From contig NMRA01000205.1 of the NCBI GenBank assembly GCA_002633005.1, positions 421,273 to 485,272 on the forward strand: a stretch of DNA of 64,000 nt. Direction: 5' to 3'. The stretch comes from Phoronis australis (taxonomy: Eukaryota; Phoronida; Phoronidae). Below are positions 49,701-63,205 of this stretch, in pieces. Numbering within the stretch: position 1 is the first letter of the stretch; each line of letters starts with the position of its first letter. Position numbers and translations under genes: made by a program. The notes below the pieces were generated by a model, which saw only the letters and a list, made by a program, of their open reading frames with translations, was not told where the DNA came from and ran no database searches.

Positions 49701-52700
49701 CAACTATATGCAAAACACTTAAAAATCTCTGCAAAAGGGGAACATTATTTCTGACATAGGCACATGCCTATGCAGGAATGCCTATTGACATGATTAATCA
49801 AGGTAAAAAATGAGCTAGCAATTTCTAACTTGGACAATATCATTCAAGCTTCAGAGCCATCACTTTTCAAGCTCATTGGAGTCTAACTTGCTGCTTGAAA
49901 TTTTCACATAACATTGCTTGAAAAAGTAATGTCAACTTTAACACACTTAAATATTAAACTTATAACCCCTTTGTGTTGACAAACTTAATAAATTACAATT
50001 TTACAAAAACTCAAAGTATAATGTCTATATAGTGAATATCCTCATACCTACCTCCATTTCTTGAACTTGATCTTGTAGAAGTAAGCACTTTTTCTCCAGT
50101 TCTTGCACTCTCGAATAATCTGAACTATCATCAGCTGAAATGATAAAATGATGCAGTTGAGATTTATGTACCTATCTACTATGAGTATACACAGTTAAAG
50201 TGGACTGTGGTAGACAAAACGAAGTACAGTATATTCCAGAGGCTGCTACAGGTCAGAAAATATTCCGATAACGGTTCGGCTACAGTTATCATCCTCGGTT
50301 CTCACAGTTTGCATCATAAGAAGCGCATAAAACTTATTTGTGCTTTTGTTTGGAAACTTTATAAAAAAACAACTGCTATTGATTTGAACATCAGCTTAGA
50401 AACAAGAATACAATGTTGAAATTTGTTTAACTATATTATTCGTTAGTTGGAGAAAAAGTTACAAAAAACAAATCTTCATGAAATCCATTCTTTGCTACAT
50501 CTAGTTACACCAGTCACTTAAGGCTACATTTCTGCCTGTTCAGCCGGCAAATGAACAAAAATCTATATCACGTAATATTCGTTATTGAGATAAGATTCCA
50601 TTTCGGATCCGTTATCAACAAGAACATCGATACCAGACAGATACTCAAGAAAATTGCTTCGAAGTTTATTTGAGGGATTGGCTAACTCTCAAATTTGCAA
50701 ATTCAAAAAGTCTATTGGGGTTAGCAGACCCTAAAATTTAGAATTCAAAAAACGAATAGGCACTCTAGAAGAAGCTTCCTTTAGTTTGTTGGTGTGAGCC
50801 AACCTTAAATTGCAAATTCAAAAATAGCTTGTGTAACAAAAAGAACCCTATCACAGTAAAGAATACTATGAGATCAGTTCTATATTAAAGTCTTTAACGG
50901 ACAGCATATGGCAGAGGTTCAGTGATTATAGATACCAGTTTACTTTCCTTAAGTCACAACACACTAAGGTCATATGTTAAACTGTAGAAATCAATATAGC
51001 TGTAATTCATTAAACAAGCAAATATCATATCATATCAACATAGCGACTAATTAATGAAAGCACTCTGAAGAGTGAAACTTGGCACAATCAAATAAAAGTT
51101 AAGAGGTGAGGTCGACGACGAAAATAAGAACATCAACAACCATGACCCCGACGCTTGAGAAGACCTATTCAAATAATAAATGTGAAAAGGTTCAGTTGAA
51201 GGAACGCATAGATAGAAATAGAAACAAAAAACAGAATCATGCACTTGTATGCAAAACATAAATGAGCAAGTTTCCTTGACAAAAAATATTTTTTCTCAAA
51301 GGTGCACATGGCCCTAAATGGAAACCTTTACCAAAAAGTTTAATCATATTGAACAACACTCAAGCTTGGCCATTGTTTCCTTTATTCCTGGCAGCACAGT
51401 TATCTCACAAAACTTTACTATGGTTAGTATGGTATCAATGGGACAGACATCTTTATGTTGGCACACTTGAGTGCATAACCTGCTACCTTGTAGGCACAGG
51501 ATGTGGGATATGTTTATTGCAGTTGTCAGTTGGTACAAAAACTATAGTTTTGCTCAGCTATGTTCCTGGTCAGCTTTATTCAAGCTTGCACAGTGGCTTT
51601 CCAAAAGAGCCATGTCGTGAACATGTCCACTAAAACAAGAAACTGTAGGAACACTGCATTTATCCACCTTCACTCTTATCAGGCTTCTATTGTGAGTCAG
51701 CATGCGTGAATAATTGGCTGATAAGCCACCTCTGGAACTACTTTTGGCTGAATGGATGACCAGGCCATAAAATGATAATTAGCCAAGACCAGTTACTATA
51801 ATGCAACAAAGAATAATGTCTTGCATCACCTAGCCTTGGTGGAAAGCTGTATACTGTATTGGCTCAAACAAACGCTTAGAAAAATTCATTTCACGGGGAG
51901 GGGACGCTTATTGTAGTGAGCCTACGGCAGTTGAAACCCGGTTTCCCAAACGGGTAAAATCGGAAGCTAGGATTCATCAAATTTACGCTCTGTGACGTAG
52001 TTGTAGCCTATGACAGCCTTTCTACAAAATTGTGGTGCATTGCTATCAACTTCCGTTGTTAAATTACGATAATTTTTCAAAAAATTGTGCTCATCACAGG
52101 GCGAAAACTTGCCGACTGATGCGTCGCTGAATCGCGATCGTCAATAGGAAAACTTGTACTCTTGAATAAAAATATAGTTTCGACTCAACAAATTACCTGA
52201 AATCTTCCTGATGTTTTACAATTTTTAAAGTTCCTGTGGAGTCCAGATTAATTGCGATTAAGTCCAAATGTGCGCTACATCGTACTCCACAACACGAGAA
52301 AAATCTCTGGATGAACACACATGTTGTTGTCACGTGACGTTTGTTTTGAAGGTCGTCTGCGTATGAGAGTGAGTGAGCGTGCGTGTGCGGGTCATCGACG
52401 ATAGACTTTTTTGTTACAAAAGGCGGAGGATTATGCAAGAAAATGGCGTTTACTAGATTGTTTTTCACTTAAACGGCTGCAACGTGCAAGGTGAGTGCTG
52501 GTTAACTCACAGATTTTGTGTGCACAGGCCGACTGTCGTTAGCTCTGCCGTGGAGTATTAATAGTCCAAGGCTACATGTTGGGGACGAGGTGAACTACAT
52601 GGGCTGTGTGAAATTTCTGGGTCTAACGGAGACACTGACGCAGTGGTCAGCCAGCTCGCTGTATCAAGACTATAGTCAAAATCCAAATTCGTTTTATCGT

Positions 52701-55700
52701 GTCCCTGTCAATAATAACGGCATGCTAAAGCCTTCTAGTAATTTTCGTACTTCAAGAACATAACAATCACGTATTTTGTACACATACGCGCACGCTGCAG
52801 ATCACATCTCAGAAATTGCCGATTTGACGGATGACAATGAATGAACACAATGAAATTAACAACGTCGTTTTACAGCTTGTAAGATTCATGATAAACGTAT
52901 TTTGAATATTGCAATGCATGTGTTCCAAAATCTAAATAACTTGGGTCCTATATTTTTGTATTAGTGCGCGCCGAATGAAAGTAATCGTGAGTGTTGCTAT
53001 GTTGCAAAATCTCTTATCCTGGGCCGATTTGAAAAATTCAAAGTTGTACTCATATTTGTTTTCGCTCTTCTTTTCAAATATTTCAGTAAAAACTACATAA
53101 AACTCTCTCCATAAAAAGTACAGTCTGCTAGCTAGATTGTAATCAGCTGATCATATCCGCATGAGCGAAGCCAATTATCCTCGATCGTGACTCGATGACT
53201 AGAGCAGTTTGGCGGCATCCCTTTGATCGTGAGCCGAGCGCGACTCAGCCAAGGTGGATAAATACGGTCTAGTTCAATTTTCCATACCCCACCGTTTACC
53301 TTAACCACTGGGGTTAGGACCAATTTTATTTAGTGGGAATGTTCATAGCATGCTAGCAAGGAATTCAATGCTGAAAAGATGGTTAGCCAATTAAAATTAT
53401 GCAAGATGGTTTGGCATGATTAACATTGGTCATCAGAAGTCTTTTTCAAGTAAACTGAGCAATGCATTTTGGGCTTGGTGGGGTAACTAGTCTGCATCGT
53501 GAAATTCTTCTGAAACTGGTATGCAATGTGAAAGCAGCTCTTTGTGAACCATGCTATATTAGTCATAAAATTGTCCCAGTTGGACTGTGTAAGTGAACAC
53601 AGCTTAACAAAAGGTTGATGGTCCTGGTTTAGGAGATAATCGTTTTATTACCCCCTATGGATGCTGAATTGCCAAGCCCATGGAATGGGTTTAGAAAGGG
53701 AAACGTGAAGTTACTTCAAGCTTGGAAAATTTCAGATAAGGCAACTGCTCTAAGTTTAAGCTTGACCTGAGTTACTGCACTAATTAGTTTACTCTCATAG
53801 ATTTATAATACCTTTGGTTTTCTCTAACAGCTTGACCTTCTCTTGTAAAACTTTGATCTTTTTGTCCTTTTCTATGATGTCTTTAGCTTGAAACTGGATG
53901 CGGCTCTCCAGTTGAGTGATTCTGGACATCATGGTGGACATCAGATCCAAATCTGAAGGAGCTATGAAGAAAACAAAAATTGCAATCATCAAAATATCCT
54001 CCCCTTTTTACGGATAGTACAAACCAATGTGCGTGAATCCAGAAAAGTCGGCCTTTTATGAAGAGAGAGCTGCAGCCAACGCCTTACAGTCATCTTTATT
54101 CCCCAGTCCTCAAATCCAATGGAAGATGATCACAAAAGCAAAATGTTTGTGATTTGTGCTATTCAGGACTGCATTCTGTTGACCCAAGACACTTGCAATG
54201 CATTTACAACATGAAGTTTTCCCGTATGGAATGTATACAGTCCTTTTCATAATTCAACATTCTAACCACACTGCACTGTCTGGCAAATCTAGGATGTCTA
54301 AATGAAGGACCCAAACATTGTTTTATGGACAAAATCTGCGTAACCCATGGCGTGCCAGTGGTGTTTGTTGGTATTGTCCATAGGGGGCCCGAGCCTGCCT
54401 ATGTGCTGAATATTACCAATTTACCACCAGGCAGCAGGTGGATTTTGAGGTAAACAAAGTGTCATCATGATTTTCGCTGTTCATGCAAAATATTTGTTTT
54501 CACCAGTGAGAAATATCCAGCCGCACAGTCATAATATTAAGTGGTGAATTTTTTATCCGATTGATTGGTTAAAACCTTTCTAAAACTACATGCATAGTTC
54601 AAAATAATGAAATTTTCTCAAGAAGGGCAGAACTCGTTAAAAATATGACTACAGGTATTCCAGTTTAAAGATAACTTTGGCAATGAAAACAATGGTATAA
54701 AAGCCCAAACTATAAGTAATGGTAGAACTCATCTGATAGTTTCTTAGTGTTTATTATGGAAGCCCAAAAAGTGCCAAAAAGCAGTATATCTGTGCACAAA
54801 GCAAGAATTGATCAAAAGATCAGTTTTATTATCAGACCTTACATAAACCCTGGTACCTCACTGATTATTAAGAGATTAACTTCTTCAATAAATATACCCA
54901 TGTTTGAGAAAAGACCAAATTTCCACTGATTTGTTCGAGACAGGATAAAATATCTCTCAATGAGTAACTAAAGTATTGAAAACATTACTTTACTTGATTT
55001 CCACAAATAGAGAGTTCCTCATGATGGAAAATACAGTCAACTGAATCAGATAATGATCAGATATTATACTGTTTATCTAATCTGATGGTACTGAACACAA
55101 CTCACAGCAGCTGGGCCTACATGTACCACACATGGTGTTATGGCACCACACACACACAACAACATGCAAGTTCTCAAGAATGCCATTCATTAAAATCCCT
55201 TGGTTTTCATCAGAGAAGCTAATAATAGTACATGTCAATATAATATGAAAAACTTGTAGAACAGCTTATATTCATTAAGCTCAAACCTGCAGAGAGATTA
55301 CCCAATCATTAATTCTGTGTGGTGTTCTGTAATCACTCACCAGGTGGCAATACCACTTGATAAATAAGTCAGCTCACTAAATACTGCCAAACAACATGTC
55401 GGGGAAATCGAAGTTTCGTTAGTCCGCTCAATGGACTGTATTAAATTGAATTGAAAAAATTCTAGGTAAGGGCAGTTACAAAAGTGATGTATATTCAGTT
55501 AACACACCTCGATTATCAGAAAAACATATTTAATTTATTTTGTGCAAAAGAAGTGGAGTATTGCTGTAACTACCGTAAACTCGCAGGCTTAAGCCCTGGG
55601 CGATTAAATTGGGAAAACCTTTAGCAGGAGGGTGGGCGATAAACCAAGCAGTGGGTGCTTAGGGGAAATTTGCAAAAAGTAGGGGATGGGCTATTACTCA

Positions 55701-58700
55701 AGCAGTGGGTGCTTAAAACCAAAAATTGACCAAAAGTTGGGGATGGGCAATTACACTGGCATGGGCGATGACCCGCGAGTTTACGGTAATCAATGTCCCG
55801 CAACAACAATTTTTCAATTCTTCCCAATCCCACAGATATAATTTCTGGAAGTCTAAGTAAAGTACAAGATGTGACCACTTTCTTAACTCATGGCATGAAA
55901 AGAATCCTAAACATTGAAACCCTCATCCTGGTGGAGACAGGGTAACTCACTGGTTTGTGTAGAAAAAATCTGATACAAAGACACTATGCAGTTGCCTCTG
56001 GACAGTCCACAGGCTGCTGATGTTATTGTTCACTATATAATTAGACCAATGGTAAACACACTGGGGTGATATATGTTTTCAAACTCCACAGAATATGTCC
56101 CAGTCAGTAAACCTATCCTGAACCACTGTGTCATTTTTATTCTATGGATAATGTTTTTTTTTTATTTTTGGACAATTAAATGAGAATGTAAAGTCTGAAT
56201 TTTTTTCAAATTTATTTCAGCAACCTGCAGACAGCCAACCAGTTTTTAGTTCACAAAATAAATGTTCTTGGTAACAGTCAATATTAACAATTAATATTTT
56301 TGCATTTTTTGTATTCATATCAATAATCAAAACACCATTCCAGTACAGAGCCATGATCTTTGAAAACCATAGTTTTGCTTCATGTTCTGGGACTGAACCC
56401 TCTGTTTGTTTTGTTTCTACCATGTTGAGTTAGCAGAGTGACCCAATTATTACAAATCCTTAAACCACAGACTGAAGGGGAGTGCACACTCTGTTTGTAT
56501 CAATGGGAAGTTTCACCACTAGAAGCTCAATATATTCCACATTCCACACCGAAGTTGCCATTTTGGCTTAATGGCATGATTAGGGGTGCGTGGGATACTA
56601 ATTGAGAAGTATTGCACTGGCAGTTATTATATTAAAAAACAGTAAGCTGGGTGACTTTGTGTGTATCTATAAAATTGCAGAACAATCTTTCATCGTTCTA
56701 ACTTGTTTTTAATAATCAGTTATGTTCACATGCAACAGCACTGCACCCGACCAACTGTAGTCTTCAATACGCAACTGTGATCTTTGCTCACTTGTACAAT
56801 AAAACAAACAGCATTAAAGCGATATGCGTTTTGCAACTACACACAGCGTCACGAAACAGACAAACTAATCAAGGAAAAAGAATCTAAAAAAACAGATTGC
56901 TGGGGGAGAATTTGACCTCGTGTTTCCTGACCGCCAGTGTAATGTGATTATTTTCTAAACCATGATGAGAAAGAAGACAGATTCAGTAAACAGTGCTGAC
57001 AAAGTTCTGGATATTATTAACTTCGTAGACAAAATATCAAACTTGAGGCCAGTGAAATGGGAAGGGATATTAAATGTCAAGAGTGAGAGAGGAAGAGAGA
57101 TTTGGGGAGAGAGGAGATGAAAAATGGGTCAAGAGGAAGAGACGGAGGGACAGTGGGACAATTGTGTGTGAGAATGTGGAGGGAGGTGCTTTGAGAGGGT
57201 TTGGGAGTTGCCGAAAGAGTGAGAGCAAAAGGACGTGAGGAAGAGAAAATATAGGTGAATGGGCAGGAATGGTAGGTGATAGAATGGAAAAGTGGGAGAA
57301 AAAATACAAAGCAGTAACTATTCAATACATTTACTGGCATTTAAATTATTCAACACGAACCCCATAAGACTAATTGCCTGACCATACTCTTACCAGAGGG
57401 TGTCTTTATTCCTTTTGGATCTCGCACCTTAGGGAGTCCGCCAGTTAGTGGATCACGTGGAGAGCCAGAGCGTTCCTTGGCGGCCATCATTTCCAACGTA
57501 ACTTGCTCAAGAAGACGCGACTCATCCTCTGCAAGTGCATCCAGAGAAAACATTGAACTATTCTATCACATTGGCACTAAACCATAACAGGGTTAAGGCT
57601 AGAAAGTTGTGTATTTTTGTCAAATGGAATGGTCTGATTCCGAGCTGCATACTATATTTTTTTAATTAGAAACCTAAGTTCAAATTAAGTAGGCCTCTGC
57701 ACAGAAGATATGCCATTCCCCCATTTCTTTCTGACCATTCCATTATTGGATCCATCCTTCCCATTTGAAGTTCCAGCCTTCCCATCCAAGGTCCATACGT
57801 CCTACTTTCTTTGATCCGTTACTGCGATTCAAAGTCTGTGTTTCCCACTCCGTACTCAAGCCAGCAACACTGATTCAAGCAATTGTCTTTTCATAAAGTG
57901 TGGAGAAAAAACCTCAGGACTCAAGACTTCAAAAATGTTTTAGTGCATTTCAAATATGTGATTCAATTTTTTTAAATAAGGCTCAAAGAGAATTAATTCT
58001 AACATACCGGTAAGTCTTGAGATTTTTTTAAAAGGCTCAAGGCTTTTCATACATATCTCAGAGAAGTCTTTATGTTAGAAGACTTGCAGGTTAGTGGAAG
58101 AACTTTTATGACACTGTGTTGTTAGATATGATGACAAAGATAAGCATGCAGAAACAGTACTGGGCCAGTCTTTTTATTTTCAGCTTCACATAGCAAATCA
58201 TACTTAGTTTGACAATGATGAAACTTTTGGATGTATCAACAACTGAAGGTATTTGAGCATCAGGAACCCCAAATGTACCCTTACTTGAAGTGTACGCCTT
58301 TAAGACAAGACACTAATTGAGTGAACATTCCCGAAACTGGACCCGAATAAACTGAAATTCAAAAAATATGCCCATGTTCAAAATCACACCCTAAATGCAT
58401 CGAATGCTGAAAAGTGACTCTTTCAATTGAAATTTTGTTGAAACATACGTACCAAAGTTTCTGGTGTCACTGCCTCCTGCATTATAACCCGACAGGGCAT
58501 TAGGTAAATCTTAATTTCTTTACTGAAATGAGTTCTTAAGTCAGATCTTCAGGCAAGAGAAATTAGTGCACAAGGAAGAACAAAGAAAGAAGCAAAATAA
58601 AGTTAAACTATGATCACTGCTTTCAATTATTGAAACTGACAGGTGATTTGTAAAACATGACATTGTTATTAGGCTACTCCATCAATTCATAAAAATGAAT

Positions 58701-61700
58701 CATGACGATGGCTGGGAATGGACAATTTGTTGTTAAATGTCAACAATGTATTCAGTTGACTCCCAAGTCATGCATATTAAAACCTACTAGCGCTATATCT
58801 GTGTAAGTAGCTACGTGCAGACAGAATGTACCGAAAGTCAGGAAAAAATTATTTAGCTACATAAGAAAGATGTTTCATAATCGGACACGGATGGCTAAAC
58901 TTGTACTGTTTTACTCAGAAATAAATTTTTGAACACCCGGACTACCACAAAAATGTAGAAAACCATATGCTTGAATAGCAGAAGCAATTCACCCACTCAC
59001 ATCGCAGCACAACAGTGCATAACGTGGGAGACAACTACGTCATTTCACAACAAAACAACAGTCCCATGCCACAGCGGAAATAGCCAAGCAAGTTATCCAA
59101 GAGATGATTTCGCCAAAAACATTTGTTTCCGTAAAATGTTAGGTGGCAACAGCATTCGGTTGAGTTCGCTCTCAAAATCTTAGTAAAATATTAGGCCCCT
59201 TGTAATAATGTACAAAATTATGCTAATTATGCTAGAACTGCACCTTAAGACATGAGAAATAGTTAACTCCACTACTGTCGAAGCTGCAGGACTGTTAGCT
59301 TTGGTTAAATGCCAAGTTGAGCATTACTGTTCCCATTAGCTTCAGTCAGAAAACTAGTTCAGTGAATTTACCACAAGGTGGTGCTTAAATATGATAGCCT
59401 TCACAAAAGGCAGTATGCTGTATGGCAGACATTCAGTAAACTTCATGTAAAGAATCCAACAAATACACAGATAACTTGAAAAGGAATGCTTATACTGCCA
59501 AAATAATTAATAATGTAATAAAACATTTCCAGTCACTGCTCGTGGTTGGCATTGAAACTTAAGTCCCCATTGTAGCGAAGCGTGGATACTTTGCCGATCC
59601 ACCTCTTTACTCCGGTGTTAACTTTGATTCAAAACCAAATTTACATAAGTGCACCGATTGACCCAAAATTTGGTAACACTGAAGCTTCAAAGCCTGAGTG
59701 GGAAAGACCTTTTAGATGATCCTCAGGTAATTAAATGTATTGTAAAAGGGGATATACTGGTTTTTTCTATTTTAGTACGCTATAGGAATGAAATTTAGTC
59801 AAATTTTATCATTGAATTTCAGTAAAATCTACTGACAGCAAGAAAATCATTAGCATGATTTTGTACAAAACAGTAGGTGGTTGCATAAAGGTCTCAAAAA
59901 GGACTCTCAAACTACATTCCTTAAATTTTTATTGCAGATGTGATTTGTGATTTTGTGTGAACATTATCCTTTCCTCTGCTATTTTATTTTTATTGCAAAG
60001 TCTATTATTACATTTGATACATGCCACGAATACCTGCCATAAGAACAATATGTTGAATGCTTAACATTATTGAAAATAATTCAAGAACTACCTTTCCGAT
60101 TTTCAAGGAAATGAGGACTCAGTTTTCAGATTAACAATTCAAAATGTTGCAGGTAAAAGAAGAAGCTTAGAACTAAAGATATACTGATAAAACGTAACAT
60201 AAATGAGTGAACATAATCTACAAATGCACAAAAGATTTAGGGAGCATCGTAGATCCCAGAAAGGCGAGTGCGCATGACAGAGGAAAAGCTACAATATGCC
60301 TCAAATGCATGTAATTAGCTCAGCTCATAGCTCATGTCAGAGGTAAAATGAACCGTGAGGATTTGGCCTAGCGAGGCGATGAGGTGAATGGCTCATTTGG
60401 TTGAAATTCTTTTACCTGCCAGTGGTGTGTGCAAATCCTCACAGCATGCGGTCGAGGTGAGCTAAGTAGTAATAACCGATTACCTTCCGCAGACAATGAA
60501 AATTAATTGTTGCATCACCTGACAACAACAAGTCTCTCTCTCAATGGCTCATTGTAATCGCTTGCACTACATTTTCACTGTTTATTAGGAACATAACGAC
60601 AGTGTCAGTGATCATTTTTGCTCGTCGTTTGTGCGAAACCCGCATCAACCTTTGAGTTGAGCAGTCACTTAAAGATGACAGCTCTGAGCTCGCAGCTTCT
60701 CGTCTGCACTTGCCTTTAGTTGCAACCGTTTCATACAACCAAATTTAACAACGGTTGCAGCTCAGATTTTTGGCTAAATCCCAAGAGAGCTTTGCAAAAA
60801 TTGAAAATTGGCAATTCCAGTGGAAACATCAGACTTTGAAAAACTCACAAAAGGGTCTTAGCCTAGTGGTTACACATACTGAAAATGAATTGATGGCAAA
60901 AGTCCAACTGTGGTACGTCTGACATGCTTACCGTAGTCTTAAAATCGCTCATCACCACAAAAGACAGGCAATCAGTCAAGCTCAGTAGCTGTCAGATATC
61001 AGACAAACAGATGAGTCAAACACAAAAACTAAGCTTCAAATTTAATTCATCATTATTATAATCGATTTATTTATACCCCCCAAACGTTGGAAGCTTTCGA
61101 AAATGAGGAAAGTCAAATCTCACTGAATTCGGACCTGAATAATTCACAGAATTGTAACTTTCCATTTTCCGAGAGCTTGTAATATTGTTGTGAAAAGTCC
61201 ACGGTTTTCCAAGTTATTGTCTGCAAGTACTTAAGGCAGCTGTGGTACACAAATTGAAAATGACAAAGCATCACTTTGGTACTACGTATCATTAATAAAA
61301 AAATGAAAAAATAAAATCTCACCAGTCCAGCATATTGTGTCTTAGATTGGTGAGATTTTAAGTAACTTGAAGAATTCAAACGATTGCATTTCAACCGATA
61401 TGCTATCACGTGAACTAAAAGTTCTACAATCAAGTAACTACCCAGCGACTCCAACATTGTCTTCTTGTGACGGTAATAGTCTTTAAGGTTGTGTAGGACC
61501 TTAGAAAAATTCCAAATTTGGCAAATTTCCGAACAATGTCTCAGAAATGAAACTTTCAGATACTCTGCTTTATACAAAGTTCTCCAATAAACTGATAATT
61601 ATTTTTAAAAATGCTCCACTATTGTATGAGGGGCTATAAAAATAGGACTTTAAGGATTTTCATAAAAAATCAAATGTTGAATAAGAAAATGAAATAATAT

Positions 61701-63205
61701 TTCAGAAAATTGTAAAAGCGTTCTTGAAATTTCATCTTGAACATTTATATCAAATGAAACTTGGTATTTTGTTGATAACCGTTGTTTTACTATCAATGTA
61801 CCTTTCTTTCTTTCGCCAAAAATATATGGTCACATGACCCAATATACAACAAAACATTTTAAAATGATAAAAATTAAATTCTAAAGATTTTCTGCAATCA
61901 AAAATATATACTTTTAGTTAGTTAATATCTACTGCTTTATAAATACTTAATAGCTAAATGAATAGACATGTCGATAAGGTCCTAAATGTTCTTAGATGAA
62001 CTAAAAACAGTGGACAAAATGTACAATGCGCAATTTTTTTCACATTGATAATTAACTTCAGGATCTTTTAAAAATATAAAATTTTGAAAATTGCTTCCAC
62101 ACAAATGCAGAAAACTGAATTTTCTGATTTAAGGATAACTCAAACCATATTCACAAAAATTGGCCATTTTTACAATATTTTACATGTCTGTCAAAATAAC
62201 TTATCTACATTCTCGGGAGAACTCAAAATACGAAATATATACCACGTAGGAAGAAAAAAAGATTTAGCAGAACCATCTTGAAACGGCACAACTGCTTTAA
62301 ATTTGTTTACTACATATCCGACGTTAAACGTTACTTAGGGCTGTCACTCAAATTGAATCTCCCGCCAGGCACAGAGCAGCTCTGTATGTACTCTAAGTCC
62401 TTTCATTTACTGAGTCGCCATAATATTGCATCAAGGACGTGTACATATGATAGAAAGATGCCATGGAAAATGAAGGCAAAACATAGCTTTCATCCTAAGG
62501 GGGTTGTATCTCTGCATGCATACCACCATTGAGAACGAATGCTGTGAATTGCGTCACGCCCCTGTGACTTAATGTTCACAAACACAGAAGTTGTGAAACG
62601 AGATAAATCTTTACACAATTCCTTAATTTGGGTAATTTTATATTTCGCTGTTTCAAGCTCAACCACAGACCCCATTTCTTTATTAATTTCTTACTTGGGT
62701 TTCATATAGTCTCCAAGCAAGTGGTGTGTCTAAAAATGAGCTACTGACTTACTTTAAAGAGGACCATAGAGCACTAGCTTGACCCATGACCTATATGGAC
62801 TCGCTAGATGGTGCAAAATACATTGAATCTATCCAAAAACCGGAACATGTCATCGTTCCTTATTAGACAGCTATTACCAAATTTCATAGAAATCTGTCAA
62901 GGAACTTCAGAGAAACAGAAGAAAATAGAGAAAATAAAATGGTCACTAGGGGTCACAGTGTTCGTCAGGTCCGTCTGAAAGTCGTCGTCGTCGTCCGTAA
63001 AGTCAACTTCATATAAAAACACTTGGTAAATTTAATAAAGTTCCTGCAGTGGATTTAGGAGATACAGCTATGGGTGCAAAAAAAAACAAAACTGACACCA
63101 GGAGCATTCATTGCTATCATTTTGATGTCACAAATCTACTATCAACAATAAGACTTACCCGAATACTCAGGGTGTCGAAACGGAACATAGCTTTGCCTTT
63201 GACTT
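40580..63205 (-). CDS. UBXN11: UBXN11 (UBX domain protein 11, socius), nearly complete
   Basis: SEP/UBX adaptor of the p97-cofactor class; the mammalian protein (socius) links Rnd GTPases to the actin cytoskeleton. Thirteen minus-strand exons: 63205-63159, 58476-58453, 57528-57394, 53961-53812, 50134-50052, 48501-48336, 47665-47532, 46623-46444, 45394-45211, 44097-43994, 43577-43507, 42624-42478, 40709-40580 (stop TGA). All junctions keep phase and use GT/AG, giving 517 residues in window (human about 520). Coiled coil at about 69-146; DYGMVWVGE matches human SDYGLQWVGE; SEP domain about 247-312; linker DQFLNRLPASVIKQG matches EKFLNRLPKFVIRQG; UBX domain about 440-515 ending CGLTPNAALHLKAVK. 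The first coding exon(s) lie beyond 64000 or were missed. The two most 5' exons (63.2 and 58.5 kb) rest on phase and splice sites only. Confidence 0.9.
40710..42477. other. UBXN11 last intron
   Basis: No additional exon or clear repeat recognised. The 90-codon minus-strand frame at 41656-41928 has no support. Confidence 0.45.
42478..42624 (-). CDS. UBXN11: UBXN11 exon, first half of the UBX domain
   Basis: Encodes LTTLKIKSETGQSYILK and then DTIKDLKKWLSSQR, the first strands and helix of the UBX fold. It joins in phase 2 to the last exon. Confidence 0.88.
44143..44300. mobile_element. MITE, CAGTGGCGGATC family, copy 4
   Basis: A 158-bp element starting CAGGGGCGGATCCAGG and ending AAATCCACCACTG, flanked by the exact 5-bp duplication AATTC (44138-44142 and 44301-44305). 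The interior is inverted relative to the copies at 7700 and 13875 (it carries CAAATGGAATC). It sits in a UBXN11 intron. Confidence 0.8.
44775..44820. repeat. Half copy of the GGTAAAATCTCACC-type repeat
   Basis: TAAAATCTCACCAATTCC is followed by AAAAATAATTGC, as in the left ends of the copies at 36338 and 46928. No matching right end was found nearby. Confidence 0.45.
46444..46623 (-). CDS. UBXN11: UBXN11 exon encoding the SEP domain
   Basis: A 60-codon, phase-0 exon. It carries LTLYANGIVMFSGPFRPY, RDLMDGYFPSELQQRYPDG and PFVVRDL, the conserved core of the SEP domain (residues about 247-306 of the reconstruction). Acceptor TTTTCCAG, donor CTT|GTAACA. Confidence 0.93.
46928..47152. mobile_element. 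MITE with GGTAAAATCTCACCAATT ends, best copy
   Basis: The left end GGTAAAATCTCACCAATTT and the right end AAATTGGTGAAATTTTACC are inverted over about 19 bases. The inner left bases AAGACACAATATG recur in the copy at 61112. It lies in a UBXN11 intron. Confidence 0.7.
48502..50051. other. UBXN11 intron
   Basis: AT-rich; no exon or bounded repeat recognised. Confidence 0.45.
50135..53811. other. UBXN11 intron with a CpG-rich centre
   Basis: A CpG-rich stretch at about 51900-52600 contains a minus-strand 91-codon frame (52193-52468) followed by a possible donor CAG|GTAATT. It could be an alternative promoter and first exon, but the peptide is unrecognised and I do not call a gene. Near 51852-51920 there is a TTGGCTCAAACAAACGCTT stretch of the kind seen in dispersed repeats. 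Confidence 0.3.
55573..55786. mobile_element. MITE with CCGTAAACTCGC ends and TA duplication
   Basis: A 214-bp element. CCGTAAACTCGC at the left is exactly inverted as GCGAGTTTACGG at the right, with TA on each side (55571-55572 and 55787-55788). Inside, GGGCGAT and AAGCAGTGGGTGCTTA occur twice. A TA duplication and short ends fit a Tc1/mariner-type MITE. Confidence 0.75.
57075..57310. repeat. Polypurine tract
   Basis: About 235 bases, strongly G and A on the plus strand (GAGAGGAAGAGAGA and similar), imperfect and without a fixed period. The 79-87 codon frames on the minus strand are composition artefacts. Confidence 0.7.
57529..58452. other. UBXN11 intron, nothing recognised
   Basis: AT-rich intron; no exon, bounded repeat or RNA gene seen. 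Confidence 0.4.
58477..63158. other. Long UBXN11 5' intron
   Basis: Only the MITE copy at 61112-61360 was recognised. Minus-strand frames at 60541 and 61113 are unsupported; the latter overlaps the MITE. Confidence 0.4.
61112..61360. mobile_element. MITE with GGTAAAATCTCACC-type ends, inverted copy
   Basis: The right end GATTGGTGAGATTTTA and the inner CATATTGTGTCTTAGATTGG are the reverse complement of the copy at 46928. The left end TCAAATCTCACTGAATTC is diverged. Confidence 0.6.

Larger units (their letters stand above)
53962..57393. other. UBXN11 intron
   Basis: Contains the TA-flanked MITE at 55573 and the polypurine tract at 57075. No other exon recognised. Confidence 0.45.

Noticed and set aside
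57070-57340. Minus-strand frames of 79 and 87 codons rich in Ser, Pro and Leu
   Set aside because: They arise from the polypurine tract in a UBXN11 intron.
61113-61577. Minus-strand 154-codon open frame
   Set aside because: More than half of it is the MITE copy at 61112-61360; no domain recognised.
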